Notes: generated from the letters alone by a model not told the origin. Shown: positions 1 through 10,744, numbered from the stretch's first letter. The stretch: 64,000 nt of DNA from Rubinisphaera italica (GCF_007859715.1 NZ_SJPG01000001.1:992001-1056000); one strand, 5' to 3'. Numbers and translations: made by a program.

Positions 1-1
1 C

Positions 2-1579
2 CCGCTCAGCGATAAGAGTATGCCATTCAATCAGCACGATGATCATTACGAAATGCATTTCGGTCCGCTTTGGTATTCGTTCGAGCATAAGAACTGCAAC
101 TTTATCGTGCTCTTTTCAGATGAAGGGGATCCAGTCACTGGCGAGAAAACTTTCGGAAAACCTTCTGCTCAAACAGTCAGTGATGCTCAGTACAAGTTCT
201 TATCGGATGCACTTGAGCGGGGAAAAGATTGCGATCATCAGTTTCTGTTCCTGCATCATCCCCGTTGGTTGGGAGAAAATTATGGCGATGACTGGACTTC
301 TCGTGTGCACCCCACTTTGTTGGATACTGGTAACGTGACGGCTGTCTTTGCCGGTCACATTCACCGGATGCGTTACGACCCACAGGATGGAATTGATTAT
401 GTGACGCTCGCGACTGTTGGTGGAAGTCAGCAGGGGACGGTCCCGGAGGCTGGTTATCTGCATCAGTATCATGTGATTACTGTTCGCCCGCGACAGGTTG
501 CCATGGCTGCGTTTCCCGTTGGGGAAGCGATGGATGTGCGTGAGTTAACCGGAGAATTGCAGGCCGAAACCGTGACGCTGACGAAAGAACTTCCGAAGAT
601 CGAGGGAAGAATTTCTTACACTAAAACCGGACCTGAACCCTCGAAAATCAAAGCGACCCTCAATAATCCGACTAATCGTCCTGTGGAATTTACTCTCGTT
701 CCTGAAAGTGAAGATAACCGCTGGATCATGACGCCGGATCACACACACGATCGTCTGCTGCCCGGAGAATCGAAATCAATTGAATTCCAATTCCGTTATG
801 CAGGAAGTGAAATTGATGAGGCGTTTCGTGGAGTGAATTTGATCCTTGATCAGGATTATCTGGCGGAAACGACTCGCTACACGATTCCAACATTGACCGT
901 CCCTGTTACCGTCGAATATGAATTTGCTCCACCGGAAGGCAACCTCGTTAATCGAGCCTTGAGACTGGATGGAATTGATGACACGATTGCCGTTGCTTCC
1001 AAAGATTTGAATCTGGGGCAGGGGCCATTTACCGTAGAAGCCTGGTTTAATGCTGAGGCATTCAGCTCGCGTGTCGGATTTCTGGCGAAAACGGAAAACA
1101 GTGAATTTTCTATCTTCATGTCCAATGGACATCCTAATGCAACAGTCCACCTGGGTGGAGAGTATCGTTCGGTCAGACCGGATGTCACTATCGCAACGGG
1201 GGAGTGGCACCACATCGCTACTGTATTCGATGGTCAATCGGTGACCATGTATCTGGATGGAAAAGAAGTTGGTCGAACAGAGGTTGATCCGAAGTGGACA
1301 CGACGAACCAATGGCTTGCCTTTCTACATTGGGGCCGATACTGATGGAAAAGGAAATCCAGTGTCATACTTCCAGGGTTGGATCGATGAAGTCCGGGTCT
1401 CGAAGGGGGCTGTTTATACCGCAGACTTTACACCCGAACGACGTTTAAGTGCCGACAAGAATACGGCTCTGCTCTACAATTTCGATTACGACCTGACTCC
1501 ATTCGCTTATGACAGCGGCCCAAAGAAACGTCATTCTCGTATTTCTGGAGGAGCGACTTTGACCGAGGTTCAAGAGTAA
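2..1579 (+). CDS. Metallophosphoesterase with C-terminal LamG-like domain (5' end missing)
   Basis: The reading frame is open to the left edge (the codons before the first ATG at 20 contain no stop), so the true start lies outside the window. The N-terminal part looks like the end of a calcineurin-type metallophosphoesterase: a 'LHHPRW' block and a metal-binding 'GHIH' near residue 111 counted from the ATG at 20. The middle is a beta-rich linker. From about residue 313 to the end there is a concanavalin A/LamG-like domain ('LRLDGIDDTIAV', 'FTVEAWF', 'WHHIATVFDG', 'LYLDG'-type strand, 'GWIDEVRVS'). Such fusions are common among secreted planctomycete hydrolases, so export is likely, but the signal peptide is not visible. 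The phosphoester substrate cannot be predicted. A hairpin terminator follows. Confidence 0.85.
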   Translation, partial: PLSDKSMPFNQHDDHYEMHFGPLWYSFEHKNCNFIVLFSDEGDPVTGEKTFGKPSAQTVSDAQYKFLSDALERGKDCDHQFLFLHHPRWLGENYGDDWTSRVHPTLLDTGNVTAVFAGHIHRMRYDPQDGIDYVTLATVGGSQQGTVPEAGYLHQYHVITVRPRQVAMAAFPVGEAMDVRELTGELQAETVTLTKELPKIEGRISYTKTGPEPSKIKATLNNPTNRPVEFTLVPESEDNRWIMTPDHTHDRLLPGESKSIEFQFRYAGSEIDEAFRGVNLILDQDYLAETTRYTIPTLTVPVTVEYEFAPPEGNLVNRALRLDGIDDTIAVASKDLNLGQGPFTVEAWFNAEAFSSRVGFLAKTENSEFSIFMSNGHPNATVHLGGEYRSVRPDVTIATGEWHHIATVFDGQSVTMYLDGKEVGRTEVDPKWTRRTNGLPFYIGADTDGKGNPVSYFQGWIDEVRVSKGAVYTADFTPERRLSADKNTALLYNFDYDLTPFAYDSGPKKRHSRISGGATLTEVQE

Positions 1580-1613
1580 TCTTTAGTCGTAAATATTGTC
1601 GCCAAGAAATCAT

Positions 1614-1647
1614 ATAGCCACTTCACCTTGGAAGTGGCTATTGTTTT
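1614..1647 (+). terminator. Intrinsic terminator after the metallophosphoesterase gene
   Basis: A perfect 11-bp stem (ATAGCCACTTC pairing with GAAGTGGCTAT) with a 6-nt loop is followed by TTGTTTT. It lies 35 nt after the stop codon. The tag gene converges from the other side, so it may serve both directions. Confidence 0.75.
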
Positions 1648-1670
1648 AGATGCCAATATATTGTCTGAAA

Positions 1671-2291
1671 TTACGGTCGTTTGAATGACTTACGCATTTC
1701 CTCGATGGTTGCCCAGCTTTCACAATCTTCGAGATGATCATTCACCATGCCCATTGATTGCATGAACGCGTAGCAAGTGGTTGGACCTACAAATGACCAG
1801 CCTCGTTTTTTGAGGTCTTTACTCATCGCTTGAGACTCGTCGATTTGAGGGACGATGTCATCTTTTGTGCGAATTACCTTCGATTGGTCTGGTTCATATT
1901 GCCAAAAGTATTGGGCAAGAGAGCCGAATTCGTCAATCAGTTCCAATGCCCGGTTGGCGTTATTGATTGTCGACTCGATTTTGCCACGATGCCGGACAAT
2001 CCCGGCATCGGCGACGAGGCGTTCAACATCGGCTTGATCAAATTTGGCGACTTTTTTGATCTGAAATTTCGCGAACCCTTTGCGAAACGCATTTCGCTTG
2101 CGAAGTATTGTCAACCAGCTTAGTCCAGCCTGAAAGCCTTCCAGGCAAATCTTTTCGAACAGCAATCGATCCTCAGCAACAGGACGGCCCCATTCTTCAT
2201 CGTGATACCGTATGTACTCAGGATCGCTCCCGCACCACCAGCAGCGAGATTGGTCATCCTCGCCGAGAATTAGACCTTCAACTCCTGACAT
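1671..2291 (-). CDS. tag: DNA-3-methyladenine glycosylase I
   Basis: This enzyme removes 3-methyladenine from alkylated DNA as the first step of base excision repair. The 206-residue protein follows E. coli Tag closely: 'CWWCG' (Cys20 takes the position of the N-terminal zinc Cys), 'YHDEEWG' (His32, zinc), 'LEGFQAGLSW' with the conserved Glu, 'DAGIVRHRGKI', 'KKRGWSFVGPTTCYAFMQ' and a C-terminal 'NDHLEDC' carrying the last His/Cys zinc ligands. Length is slightly above the family's usual 185-195 because of about 15 extra N-terminal residues. No strong Shine-Dalgarno is seen before the ATG. It is transcribed alone, convergent with the metallophosphoesterase gene, and its upstream region is a palindromic repeat unit. 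Confidence 0.95.
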   Translation of the reverse strand: MSGVEGLILGEDDQSRCWWCGSDPEYIRYHDEEWGRPVAEDRLLFEKICLEGFQAGLSWLTILRKRNAFRKGFAKFQIKKVAKFDQADVERLVADAGIVRHRGKIESTINNANRALELIDEFGSLAQYFWQYEPDQSKVIRTKDDIVPQIDESQAMSKDLKKRGWSFVGPTTCYAFMQSMGMVNDHLEDCESWATIEEMRKSFKRP

Positions 2292-2316
2292 TTCTGAACC
2301 TTATACAGAACCGCAG

Positions 2317-2450
2317 GTCAGGCACTGCCTGACGGGAAGAATTTTCGGCGTCCAATCTCATCACGCACAGTCCTCAGGGTCTTTTAAAACTCTGGGGGCT
2401 CACTTCGTTCGACCCCAGCCACCCGGGGATCTCGTCAGGCAGTGCCTGAC
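2317..2450. repeat. Composite repeat flanked by GTCAGGCA(G/C)TGCCTGAC palindromes
   Basis: Two copies of a 17-nt near-perfect palindrome (2317-2333 and 2434-2450) sit in opposite central-base orientation and enclose about 100 nt. Inside is another hairpin at 2392-2418 (CTGGGG pairing with CCCCAG around CTCACTTCGTTCG). A third copy of the 17-mer is at 48308-48324. The unit fills the gap between tag and the SNF2 gene. It looks like a REP/MITE-like intergenic element; no coding content is seen. Confidence 0.7.
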
Positions 2451-2460
2451 ATACAGTTCA

Positions 2461-5400
2461 TTATGAGAACAACATTTGCAGGTCGGCTGCGGTCAGAGAC
2501 TTCAGCAGGCTGCTGTTTTCTGAGAGGATCGCATCGGCCAGTTTTCGTTTGTTCTGCTGCAATTCAGCAATTTTTTCCTCGATTGTTCCCCGGGCGATTA
2601 GACGATAGGCAAACACATTTTTGGTTTGCCCCACTCGGTGAGCCCGGTCAATCGCCTGAGCTTCGACGGCTGGATTCCACCACGGATCGAGCAGGAAGAC
2701 GTAACCAGCTGCTGTCAGGTTCAAACCCAAGCCTCCCGCTTTCAAACTGATGAGGAAGACGGGTGTCTTCGGGTCATCCTGGAATTTGGTCACGACTTCA
2801 TCTCGATTTTTAGTACTTCCGTCGAGGTAAGCGTAAGGGATATCGTTTTTATCGAGATGATTTTTAACGATCGCCAGCAGTGAAGTGAATTGAGAGAAGA
2901 CCAGTGTTTTATGACCTTCGGAAATCAATTCTTTCAGGTGATCGACCAGGACATCAATTTTCGTTGACGACTCATCAATCTTACCACGATCGAGCAGTGC
3001 AGGGTGGCAGGCGGCCTGGCGAAGTCGCAACAGCGCTTCGAGAACGTGCATTTTCGTTTTGCCCATCCCCTGTTCATCAACCATCGAAAAGATTGATTGT
3101 CGGTAATGATCCCGCAGTTCGTCGTAGAGTTTCTGCTCGCTGTTGGAAAGCTCACAGTAAAGTGTTTCTTCTACACGATCCGGCAAGTCAGCTGCAACTT
3201 TTTCCTTAGTTCGACGCAATACAAACGGCTTCAAGCCGCCCGCCACTGCTTCGGTCAACTTGGAAGTATCGGTCTCACTACTGAGTGATTTAAAGACAGA
3301 ACTGCGGCCGAGTAATCCAGGATTCAGGAACTCGAAAATTGACCACATATCGCCAAGATGGTTTTCGATCGGAGTACCGCTCAAGGCGAGTCGTTGACGT
3401 CCATTGAGCAATCGTGTCGCTTTGGCAATTTGTGAACCCGGGTTCTTAATCGCCTGAGCTTCATCGAGCACGATGCAGTCAAATTGAGTTTCTTTTAGAG
3501 ACATGATGTCCCGCCGCAAAGTGGCGTAAGTCATCAGGATGATATCGTGTTTGCCAAACTTGGATCGCAAAGCCGAGCGTGAAGTTCCCGAGTATTCGAG
3601 AGCTTTGAGCTGTGGTGTGAACTTGACAATTTCCCGCTGCCAGTTGAATAGCAACGATTTCGGCACGACGATTAAAGTTGGATCGTGAATTTCCTTGCTG
3701 TGATATCGCTGGGCAAGGAAGGCGAGAATCTGAACGGTTTTACCCAGACCCATGTCATCGGCCAAGCAACCGCCGAACTGGAATTCTTCGAGGAACTTCA
3801 GCCAACCGAGACCTTCACGCTGGTAATCGCGAAGTTCGCCCTTGAACTCTTTAGTCTCTTTAACCTGCTGAACTCCATTGAAGTTCGCCAGCTTTTCCCG
3901 CCATTCGGAAAACTTTTCGTCGTAATCGACATTGTCTTGAGTGGAGAGCAACGCGTCGACCAGAGCCGCCTGGGAGTTGGAAAATCGCAGCGTGTCTTCT
4001 TCGGTATCGGCCATGCTCAGCAGCACGCCAAATCGCTCTTTCCATTCTTCCGGAACGAATCCAATACTTCCATCAGACAAAGTGACGGTACGGTCTCCGC
4101 GGGCTAGAGCCGAGAGGAGAACCGGCACAGAAACCCGGGCAGTGCCGTAGTCGACTTCGCCAGTCACATCGAACCAGTCAATTCCCGATTCCACCCGAAA
4201 CGCGACTTCGCCCGGTTGTCGGAAGGGTTTGTCATCCGAAAGGATTTCCCAGCCCGACTCAAACAGTGAACGCAGAATGGTCGTCAACTCGCGAAGAGGA
4301 ACCATGACATCGTGTTTCTTGCCGCCACGATCATCAATGCGTTGAATGCCCAGACTTTGCAGTTCGGTCCAGAAAGCCTGTTCCTGTTTTGCATCGCGAA
4401 CGATGCACGACTGCTCTTCCGGCAGCGGAATGGCCCAACTGTGTGTGGAGCCACGCACGAGAATTTCGTCGTAAACAAATTCGAGATCGGCCTGTATGCG
4501 ATCGCGAGGCATTTTCCCTTTGAGCGAAGGTGTGAAGAGCTTCAACCTGGGTGTGGGAACAATATGCTTCTGTTCGATTTCCCATTTGTCGGTCAATTCC
4601 AGTCGGGGCACACTGGGAAGAGTCATTAGTTCCTGAATGACATCTTTGCCTTCGATTTCCGGGAAGGAGGGGAGTTCATGATTGCGATAGGAACGGATCC
4701 ATTCGTAAACTTCAAAATCTTCGAGCGGTTCAATCGACCGATCTCGAACGACCCAGCCCCCTTCGACAATCAATTCAACATCATCGATTGAGAGTGTCTC
4801 TTCCTCGCGTATCAAAATCGGTTTGATTTGCCACTGAGCCTGTTTGGCTTCGCTTCCACCGGCGGAAGGTTCCATTGTCAAACTCAAGTCCCATGGTTCG
4901 ACTTCTTCGCTGAAGGTGATGGGATCCGACATTTTTCCATCGTCGAAAAGCAGGCGTAAACGCCCCGTCGAACACATCCGCGGCAGCAAAGCCGATGTGA
5001 GGGAATGAGTCATATGAAAGCGGTGCGGCAAGTGCTGGTTGAGCGTGCTACCGGCAATTGTCTGTGTGCCCGATCGATCCTGGATCCCGCCGAGCAAATG
5101 TGCGAGGATGGCGCGGTCATCTGCTTCCGGCAGGTTTTCAAGTCCCCCTGCTTTGAGTTTGAGAGGTTTGATTTTTCCCCAGCCGCCTGTCGAACGTCGT
5201 TGACATTCGACAATCTGCAACATTAAATGTCCGGACTTCCAACTGTCTGCCACATCAATTTGATAGGTGATTTCGTAGGAAGATGGTTTCGTTTCAATTG
5301 TGACATCACGAATGCGAAGTCGATCGCGCAGGGCACGCAGTTTCTGCTGCCATTCGTTCAGTTTGCGCGGTTCAACCTGAGTCGCACTCTGGGCTGATTT

Positions 5401-5877
5401 TGAGCTTTTCTTTGAGATGTTGATCGGTGGGAAATACGGATCATCATCCCCCTCTTCGAAATCCCAGTCGTCATCAATTGAGGAAGTTGTTTCGGCAATG
5501 AAAGGCGGAATATGGCCTGGCTTAGGAGTGCCCGTCATGTAACCCTGCTCATCAATGAGCAGAATCGTCGCCCAGACGTATTTCGTTGTCGGCGGCCGTT
5601 TAGTGCCGGCTACCGAACTGCACGACATCTCCAACGCCTCTTCCGTGCGATGAAGATGAATTTGATGTTCTGCCCCGTCGCGCACAACTGCATACACATC
5701 GTCTGCTGTGATGTGAGAAATACTGACGCGACTCGATTGTAAATATGCTGCCCCTCGAAACCGGACATCTGCCCGGAATTGAGACTCCATCATGTCGGCT
5801 AACGACACCATCACCTCCAAAAACTTCGGAATGGAGACCGAATGAGACTGACGACAATCAGTTGAAATTGCGGCCAT
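2461..5877 (-). CDS. SNF2/Rad54-family DNA helicase-like ATPase
   Basis: A 1138-residue Swi2/Snf2 ATPase. The C-terminal half carries the two RecA-like lobes: '[10 protein letters not shown]' (motif I, about residue 707), 'DEAQAIKNP' (motif II, about 804), '[16 protein letters not shown]' (motif III), then 'LVFSQF', '[14 protein letters not shown]' and '[13 protein letters not shown]' (motif VI, about 1079). The family translocates on duplex DNA and remodels DNA-protein complexes; bacterial members include RapA-like and SWIM-type helicases. The N-terminal 100 residues occupy the place of a SWIM zinc finger, but the cysteine/histidine ligands are mostly lost (see findings). The start is uncertain: ATG 5877 has no Shine-Dalgarno, whereas GGAGG lies 5 nt before a GTG at 5808 and 2 nt before an ATG at 5811, so the protein may be about 1115 residues. 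Target unknown. Confidence 0.9.
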   Translation of the reverse strand: MAAISTDCRQSHSVSIPKFLEVMVSLADMMESQFRADVRFRGAAYLQSSRVSISHITADDVYAVVRDGAEHQIHLHRTEEALEMSCSSVAGTKRPPTTKYVWATILLIDEQGYMTGTPKPGHIPPFIAETTSSIDDDWDFEEGDDDPYFPPINISKKSSKSAQSATQVEPRKLNEWQQKLRALRDRLRIRDVTIETKPSSYEITYQIDVADSWKSGHLMLQIVECQRRSTGGWGKIKPLKLKAGGLENLPEADDRAILAHLLGGIQDRSGTQTIAGSTLNQHLPHRFHMTHSLTSALLPRMCSTGRLRLLFDDGKMSDPITFSEEVEPWDLSLTMEPSAGGSEAKQAQWQIKPILIREEETLSIDDVELIVEGGWVVRDRSIEPLEDFEVYEWIRSYRNHELPSFPEIEGKDVIQELMTLPSVPRLELTDKWEIEQKHIVPTPRLKLFTPSLKGKMPRDRIQADLEFVYDEILVRGSTHSWAIPLPEEQSCIVRDAKQEQAFWTELQSLGIQRIDDRGGKKHDVMVPLRELTTILRSLFESGWEILSDDKPFRQPGEVAFRVESGIDWFDVTGEVDYGTARVSVPVLLSALARGDRTVTLSDGSIGFVPEEWKERFGVLLSMADTEEDTLRFSNSQAALVDALLSTQDNVDYDEKFSEWREKLANFNGVQQVKETKEFKGELRDYQREGLGWLKFLEEFQFGGCLADDMGLGKTVQILAFLAQRYHSKEIHDPTLIVVPKSLLFNWQREIVKFTPQLKALEYSGTSRSALRSKFGKHDIILMTYATLRRDIMSLKETQFDCIVLDEAQAIKNPGSQIAKATRLLNGRQRLALSGTPIENHLGDMWSIFEFLNPGLLGRSSVFKSLSSETDTSKLTEAVAGGLKPFVLRRTKEKVAADLPDRVEETLYCELSNSEQKLYDELRDHYRQSIFSMVDEQGMGKTKMHVLEALLRLRQAACHPALLDRGKIDESSTKIDVLVDHLKELISEGHKTLVFSQFTSLLAIVKNHLDKNDIPYAYLDGSTKNRDEVVTKFQDDPKTPVFLISLKAGGLGLNLTAAGYVFLLDPWWNPAVEAQAIDRAHRVGQTKNVFAYRLIARGTIEEKIAELQQNKRKLADAILSENSSLLKSLTAADLQMLFS

Positions 5878-6169
5878 GCGGGCCTATGCAATTCCTGAAG
5901 ATCCTGCACAATTTGCTATGTGTGCTGTTTGTTTCTGATTGCGATTGTCAATTCGGTTCCTGTTGATTCAAACCCGCCTGCATCAGGGCTGCTGAATTTG
6001 ATTACATATGTTCAACTCACTTTGTCCTGACTGCGCGTGAATCGGCAAGGGTATCGACCGAAACACGATTTGAACAGAGTAGGTCTGGGAATTTCAAATG
6101 GCAAGGACTTTTTCTTAGTTCCGAACAGCTAGAAATGACTGACTCGGCTTGCCTGAATTTTGTGATTGG

Positions 6170-7420
6170 TCATGAATTCAAGAAGGCACGTACGAGTTCT
6201 GTCAATTGTTGAACCTCGACAAGGAACGCGTCATGTCCATATGGGCTTTCCAGTTCACAGAAACTGGCGTGTTTTCCTGCTAAAATCAAAGCAGAAACGA
6301 TTTCGCGGCTCTGAGCTGTCGGAAATAGCCAATCGGTTGTATATGACGCGACGAGCGTTCTTGCCGAAGTATTCCCCAAAGCGTTATTGAGGCCGTGATA
6401 GGATTCCGCCAGGTCGAAATAATCCATCGCTTTTGTCAGGTACAGATAGCTGTTGGCATCGAAACGTTCGACGAATTGCTCCCCCTGATAATGCAGATAA
6501 CTTTCAATCTGAAATTCGGTTTCCCGCATCAGGTCGAAGGCCAGCTGTTCACTGTTTTGCAGTCGTCGCCCAAACTTCTTTTCAATCGATGATTCCGACA
6601 GATACGTGATATGAGCAATCATTCGAGCCAATGCCAGGCCGAAACGTGGCCCCTTTCCAGTTTTCGATACTGTGGATTGAGGGGCGTTTGGGGGGTGATC
6701 ACTTTGGACTGAGACTTCTTCTGCTCGATCGTAATAGCCGCCGTTGTGGAATTGAGGGTCTGCATAGATAGCTCGACGTCCTACGGCATTGAAGGCAATC
6801 CCCTGAGCAGAAAGGTTTGCTGCAGAAGCTAATACAATTGCATTTTCAATCGCATCGGGATCCTGGGCGATCCATTCCAGGACCTGCATCCCGCCCAGAC
6901 TTCCTCCAATCGCACCGGCCAGTTTTTTGATCCCGAGATAGGAAACAAGTTCTTTATGAACGTGGACGATATCGGCAATGGTGATAAAAGGAAAATTGAG
7001 TCCATAGGGCTCACCAGTTTTGGGATCGATACAACTCGGACCCGTTGTTCCCTGGCATCCACCAAGGACATTTGCACAAATGACGCAGAATCGATCGGTA
7101 TCGATGCCACGTCCCGGCCCGATAAACTCATCCCACCAACCCGGTTTGCGATCTTCGAGGTTGTACCGACCAGCAGCATGGGCATCGCCTGTTAGAGCAT
7201 GGCAAATGAAAAATGCGTTATCTTTTGCAGGAGAAAGAGTACCGTACATTTCGTAGGCGACTCGAATCGGACCAATTTCCTGACCACCAGCCAGTTTAAG
7301 AGGATTTTCCGTCGAGAACAGTTCGACACTTTGGCGTTTGACCAGTCGTGCGTCATCATCTGTACCGAATGTTTTCTCGTCGAGCGAGGCTCTCTGCGAT
7401 TCGAGAAGCGGAGGTTCCAT
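6170..7420 (-). CDS. metX: Homoserine O-acetyltransferase
   Basis: This enzyme transfers an acyl group, usually from acetyl-CoA, to homoserine, committing it to methionine synthesis. The 416-residue alpha/beta-hydrolase shows the family landmarks: 'CHALTGDAHA' near the oxyanion region, 'GWWDEFIGPG', 'NVLGGCQGTTGP', the nucleophile elbow 'GGSLGGMQ' (Ser about 173), an Asp in 'DWLFP' (about 361) and the His in 'YGHDAF' (about 395). Some family members use succinyl-CoA, and sequence inspection alone does not settle this. No metY or other met gene is adjacent. It diverges from the receiver-like gene across a 149-bp intergenic region. The 292 bp between this gene's end and the SNF2 gene contain nothing I recognise. 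Confidence 0.93.
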   Translation of the reverse strand: MEPPLLESQRASLDEKTFGTDDDARLVKRQSVELFSTENPLKLAGGQEIGPIRVAYEMYGTLSPAKDNAFFICHALTGDAHAAGRYNLEDRKPGWWDEFIGPGRGIDTDRFCVICANVLGGCQGTTGPSCIDPKTGEPYGLNFPFITIADIVHVHKELVSYLGIKKLAGAIGGSLGGMQVLEWIAQDPDAIENAIVLASAANLSAQGIAFNAVGRRAIYADPQFHNGGYYDRAEEVSVQSDHPPNAPQSTVSKTGKGPRFGLALARMIAHITYLSESSIEKKFGRRLQNSEQLAFDLMRETEFQIESYLHYQGEQFVERFDANSYLYLTKAMDYFDLAESYHGLNNALGNTSARTLVASYTTDWLFPTAQSREIVSALILAGKHASFCELESPYGHDAFLVEVQQLTELVRAFLNS

Positions 7421-7451
7421 AGATCTGCTGCGTTTTCAAAGAGTCGTCAAT

Positions 7452-7470
7452 TATAATGCGTAGTATTATA
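7452..7470. promoter_or_regulatory. Palindromic -10-like element in the metX/receiver divergent region
   Basis: TATAAT (7452-7457) and its inverse ATTATA (7465-7470) form a small palindrome, so each strand carries a consensus -10 hexamer. On the minus strand it would give a leader of roughly 38 nt for metX. It is enclosed by an AGATCTG/CAGATCT inverted repeat (about 7422 and 7476). No good -35 was found on either strand, so this is only a candidate. Confidence 0.3.
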
Positions 7471-7569
7471 GGATACAGATCTAGCCTGAGATAATCGAAC
7501 CTAAAAGAATAAAGTATTTCCAGGTCAATGCTGCAGTTCTTATCACTGATCATTGAAACATAATCAATA

Positions 7570-7953
7570 ATGCAGGCAACACCTCAGGTAATCGTTCTGG
7601 AAGCAACTCCATGGGTGACGTCCGGGCTGCGCCGTGAATGGGCAGGGCAAAATGTCCGGGTACTGTTTCGGGATTCCATTAATTCTGAAACAGAGGAAAT
7701 GATTCTGAATAACTGTCAGCTGTTAATCATCGATCTCGAAAGTTTGCCCGATACGAGTGTCACTGCCCTGAAAATTGCCAGCAAGATGAAGCAACAAGCG
7801 AATTTTCTCTGTCTGATCAATCAGGCACAACGGGATCACGCCCGCGATTTAATTGATCTGGGGGCGGTTTGCTATTTGGAGAAACCGATTTCGGTTCATG
7901 AACTGGCTTCCCGGTGCCAGCCGTTAATGCTTAAAAAGGTGATCTCCCCTTAA
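7570..7953 (+). CDS. Receiver-like (CheY-fold) small protein
   Basis: A 127-residue single-domain protein with the pattern of a response-regulator receiver: N-terminal beta-strand 'QVIVLEA', a central strand 'LLIIDLES' whose Asp is the likely phospho-acceptor position, 'FLCLIN' where the conserved Thr/Ser would sit, and 'CYLEKPIS' with the conserved Lys-Pro. The usual acidic pair near the N-terminus is not obvious (a single Glu), so phosphorylation may be lost. No output domain and no kinase gene nearby. Function unknown; it may be an adaptor or a pseudo-receiver. It diverges from metX. Confidence 0.6.
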   Translation: MQATPQVIVLEATPWVTSGLRREWAGQNVRVLFRDSINSETEEMILNNCQLLIIDLESLPDTSVTALKIASKMKQQANFLCLINQAQRDHARDLIDLGAVCYLEKPISVHELASRCQPLMLKKVISP

Positions 7954-8108
7954 AATACAGTCTCATGCTGGTGTTTTGTTCTTGAAGAAGTCAGATTTCA
8001 TGATACAATTAAGTTAGTACTTATGCCCTTTTTGAAATTTTGAAATGGGGGGGTGAGTATTGAAGCCCTCCCGAAATTTTCTCTCCTGATTTGCCCACAT
8101 AGAAGCTG

Positions 8109-8136
8109 AAGTGATCAACTGGCTTGATCACTTTTT
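8109..8136 (+). terminator. Hairpin with T-run, possible terminator
   Basis: A 10-bp perfect stem (AAGTGATCAA pairing with TTGATCACTT) with a 5-nt loop runs into TTTTTAATA. It lies 156 nt after the receiver-like gene and 62 nt before the DUF1592 gene, so it could terminate the former or sit in the leader of the latter. An 11-nt direct repeat (AGCTCTCCTGT) follows at about 8141-8168. Confidence 0.5.
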
Positions 8137-8197
8137 AATAAGCTCTCCTGTTTTATGAGCTCTCCTGTGCATCAGATTCCATAAGGTAATAACATCT

Positions 8198-10624
8198 ATG
8201 CTTGAAGTGACTTTCCGCACATTGATTGCAAGTTTTAAAGCAGATGCCACAAGCATTTGTTTTTTGACGCTCGGCGTGTGGAGTTCCGGGATTTTGAATG
8301 TTTCTGCATTCGCCAGCGAATTTTCACCCAAAGCCAATTTTATCAGCCGACATTGTGCCGATTGTCACAGTCCTGATTTTGCCGAAGGAGGTTTTGATGC
8401 CTCGAAGTTGCAGGGGAACCTTTCTGAAAAGGCGGAGTACGACCGCTGGGTTCAGATCTATGATCGCGTTGCTGCCCACGAAATGCCGCCAGCGGATGTC
8501 TCGGAATTGACGGATAATGAACGTCAGCAATTCTTACTCGAAACCGCTAATTGGCTGTCGACTCAGAGAACTCAGCAATTTGCGGAGTTAGGACGAGTTC
8601 GGGGGCGCAGACTTAACAATCTGCAACTGGAGCGTTCACTGCACGATTTACTGGGAGTCGATATTCCACTCAAGGTCTATTTCCCTGAAGAACAAATGGT
8701 CGATGGTTTTACTTCGGTTGCAGATGGACAAACGATGTCCCATTTCCAGCTCGAAAAACATCTGAAAGTTGTCGACCTGGCTCTGGATGAAGCTTTTCAG
8801 AAGGGCCTGTATGAGGACGATTCCTGGACGAAAACACTCGATGCGAACACCATTTCGCGAACGCATCCCAAGTCGCGCACACGTGAACCGGAAATGCTGG
8901 ATGGCTTGGCCGTCACCTGGTCGTCTGGTCTTGTCTTTTATGGACGTTTGCCTGCAACAACGGCTAAAGAAGATGGCTGGTATCGATTTATCATTCGCGG
9001 GAAATCGCTCAAGCAGCCTGAAGATTCCGGTGTGTGGTGTACCGTACGAACAGGAAAGCATGTCTCCAGTTCTCCCATCCAGAAATGGGTAGGTGCTTTT
9101 GAAGCGACGCCGGAAATGCGGGAATGGACGTTTGAGGCTTGGTTGAACCGTGGAGAGATGATCGAAATTCGTCCTGGTGATAATACACTCAAAAAAGGTC
9201 GCTTTGCAGGAGGTCAGGTAGGAACTGGGGAAGGGGATCCTCAGGATGTGCCGGGGATTGCTCTGGAATCGATCGTTATGGAAAAATTCCATAAGCACTA
9301 TTCACCAGCCGAATGCCGTCAGTTTGTCATCGGCAAACTTAGTAAAAGCTGGGATAATACTGAAAAGCGAATCGTCCTCGAGTCGAAAACTCCTGCTGAC
9401 GATTTACAGGAATTGATGGAAGCGTTCGCGACGCGAGCATTCCGTCGCCCACTCGAACCAGGTGTGCTGGATCCGTATTTCAATATTGCAATGGACGCTT
9501 ATAAGAAAGATGGCAATCTGCTGGATGCATTACGTTTTGGCTATCGAGCGATTCTCTGTTCCCCAAGATTTGTCTATCTGCAGGAAGAACCGGGGCAACT
9601 GGATGACTATGAAATTGCCAGCAGGCTCAGTTATTTCCTCTGGAATACGATGCCTGATGATCAACTGCTGAAACTGGCTGCTCAAAAGAAACTCTCGAAT
9701 AAAAATCAGTTGAAGCAGCAGGTCAATCGGATGCTCAATGATCCTCGCGGTCAGGATTTTGTTCGTGATTTTGCAGACGAATGGCTCGACATGCGATTGA
9801 TCGACTTTACCGAACCGGACCGCCGGATGTTTCCAAAGTTCGATGTTGTTGTTCAGCAATCGATGGTCGAAGAAACCCTGGCATTCTTGCAGAATCTCAT
9901 ATCGAAAAACTTGCCGGTCACAGAATTGATTGATTCCGATACGACTTATCTGAACAGTCGTTTGGCTCGATATTACGACATCGACCAGAAATTGAGTGAT
10001 GAACTCGTCCCCGTCAAACTCGATCCGAAAAGTAATCGCGGCGGTTTGATTACTCAGGGGGCTATCTTGAAGATTACCGCCAATGGAACGACGACCTCAC
10101 CCGTTGTTCGGGGTGTCTGGATTTCCGAACGCATTCTGGGGCAACCGATTCCCCCTGTCCCTGCAGGGGTTCCCGCCATTGAACCGGATGTTCGTGGAGC
10201 GACCACGATCCGGGAAATGCTGGAAAAGCATAAATCAGATCCTTCCTGTGCGAGTTGTCACGTGAAAATTGATCCTCCCGGATTCGCTCTCGAAAACTTC
10301 GACCCGGCTGGGCAATGGCGGGACAATTACGGCAAACCCAAAAAGAAAACGGATTCCACGAAGTTGATTGATACCAGTGCTGAGTTTGTCGATGGACGGA
10401 AATTCGAAACACTCGAAGATTTTAAACGACTCGTAATTGCCCAGCCCGAAAAGCTGGCTGCCAATGTTGCCGCAAAGATGATCACTTGTGGTACAGGAGC
10501 TTCGGTCGATTTCGCGGATCGCGATGAAATCGAAGAAATCGTCTCGGCTTCAGCGAATCAGAACTATGGTTTCCGTACAATTCTCGAAGAAGTTGTAACG
10601 AGCCCGCTGTTTTTGACGAAGTAG
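8198..10624 (+). CDS. Planctomycete cytochrome-type DUF1592 protein (DUF1587/1595/1592/1588/1585)
   Basis: An 808-residue exported protein. After a hydrophobic N-terminus ending near 'VSAFAS' there is a c-type haem motif 'CADCH' (about residue 53). Then come '[19 protein letters not shown]' (DUF1587), '[13 protein letters not shown]' with '[13 protein letters not shown]' (DUF1595), '[16 protein letters not shown]' (DUF1592), '[18 protein letters not shown]' with a second 'CASCH' (DUF1588), and a C-terminal '[13 protein letters not shown]' (DUF1585). This architecture is a planctomycete/verrucomicrobial hallmark, typically in the cell envelope and paired with a DUF1552 protein, as here. A redox role coupled to polymer degradation is often proposed but not established. 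The ATG at 8198 is preceded by AAGG about 13 nt upstream. Confidence 0.93.
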   Translation: MLEVTFRTLIASFKADATSICFLTLGVWSSGILNVSAFASEFSPKANFISRHCADCHSPDFAEGGFDASKLQGNLSEKAEYDRWVQIYDRVAAHEMPPADVSELTDNERQQFLLETANWLSTQRTQQFAELGRVRGRRLNNLQLERSLHDLLGVDIPLKVYFPEEQMVDGFTSVADGQTMSHFQLEKHLKVVDLALDEAFQKGLYEDDSWTKTLDANTISRTHPKSRTREPEMLDGLAVTWSSGLVFYGRLPATTAKEDGWYRFIIRGKSLKQPEDSGVWCTVRTGKHVSSSPIQKWVGAFEATPEMREWTFEAWLNRGEMIEIRPGDNTLKKGRFAGGQVGTGEGDPQDVPGIALESIVMEKFHKHYSPAECRQFVIGKLSKSWDNTEKRIVLESKTPADDLQELMEAFATRAFRRPLEPGVLDPYFNIAMDAYKKDGNLLDALRFGYRAILCSPRFVYLQEEPGQLDDYEIASRLSYFLWNTMPDDQLLKLAAQKKLSNKNQLKQQVNRMLNDPRGQDFVRDFADEWLDMRLIDFTEPDRRMFPKFDVVVQQSMVEETLAFLQNLISKNLPVTELIDSDTTYLNSRLARYYDIDQKLSDELVPVKLDPKSNRGGLITQGAILKITANGTTTSPVVRGVWISERILGQPIPPVPAGVPAIEPDVRGATTIREMLEKHKSDPSCASCHVKIDPPGFALENFDPAGQWRDNYGKPKKKTDSTKLIDTSAEFVDGRKFETLEDFKRLVIAQPEKLAANVAAKMITCGTGASVDFADRDEIEEIVSASANQNYGFRTILEEVVTSPLFLTK

Positions 10625-10638
10625 GAAATAAGAGTAGT

Positions 10639-10744
10639 CGAGCCGTGCCAGTCATGGCACGAGTGGGTTTGGGGAATCTTCGATATTACATTCGAAAATT
10701 TTGCATCGACCATGAGAAAACCCGAGTCATAACTGGCTCGGCTG
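10639..10744. repeat. Imperfect inverted repeat between the DUF1592 and DUF1552 genes
   Basis: The left part contains a perfect short palindrome, GTGCCA-GTCA-TGGCAC (10645-10660), and continues to GTGGGTTT. The right part (10715-10744) is a degraded inverse: AAACCCGAGTCATAACTGGC. The whole stretch could fold as one long imperfect hairpin. It looks like a decayed REP-type pair and fills the 175-bp gap. Confidence 0.55.

Noticed and set aside
7421..7569. Possible SAM riboswitch before metX
   Set aside because: Region is short and I could not find the paired elements of SAM-I or SAM-II; only a -10-like palindrome is visible.
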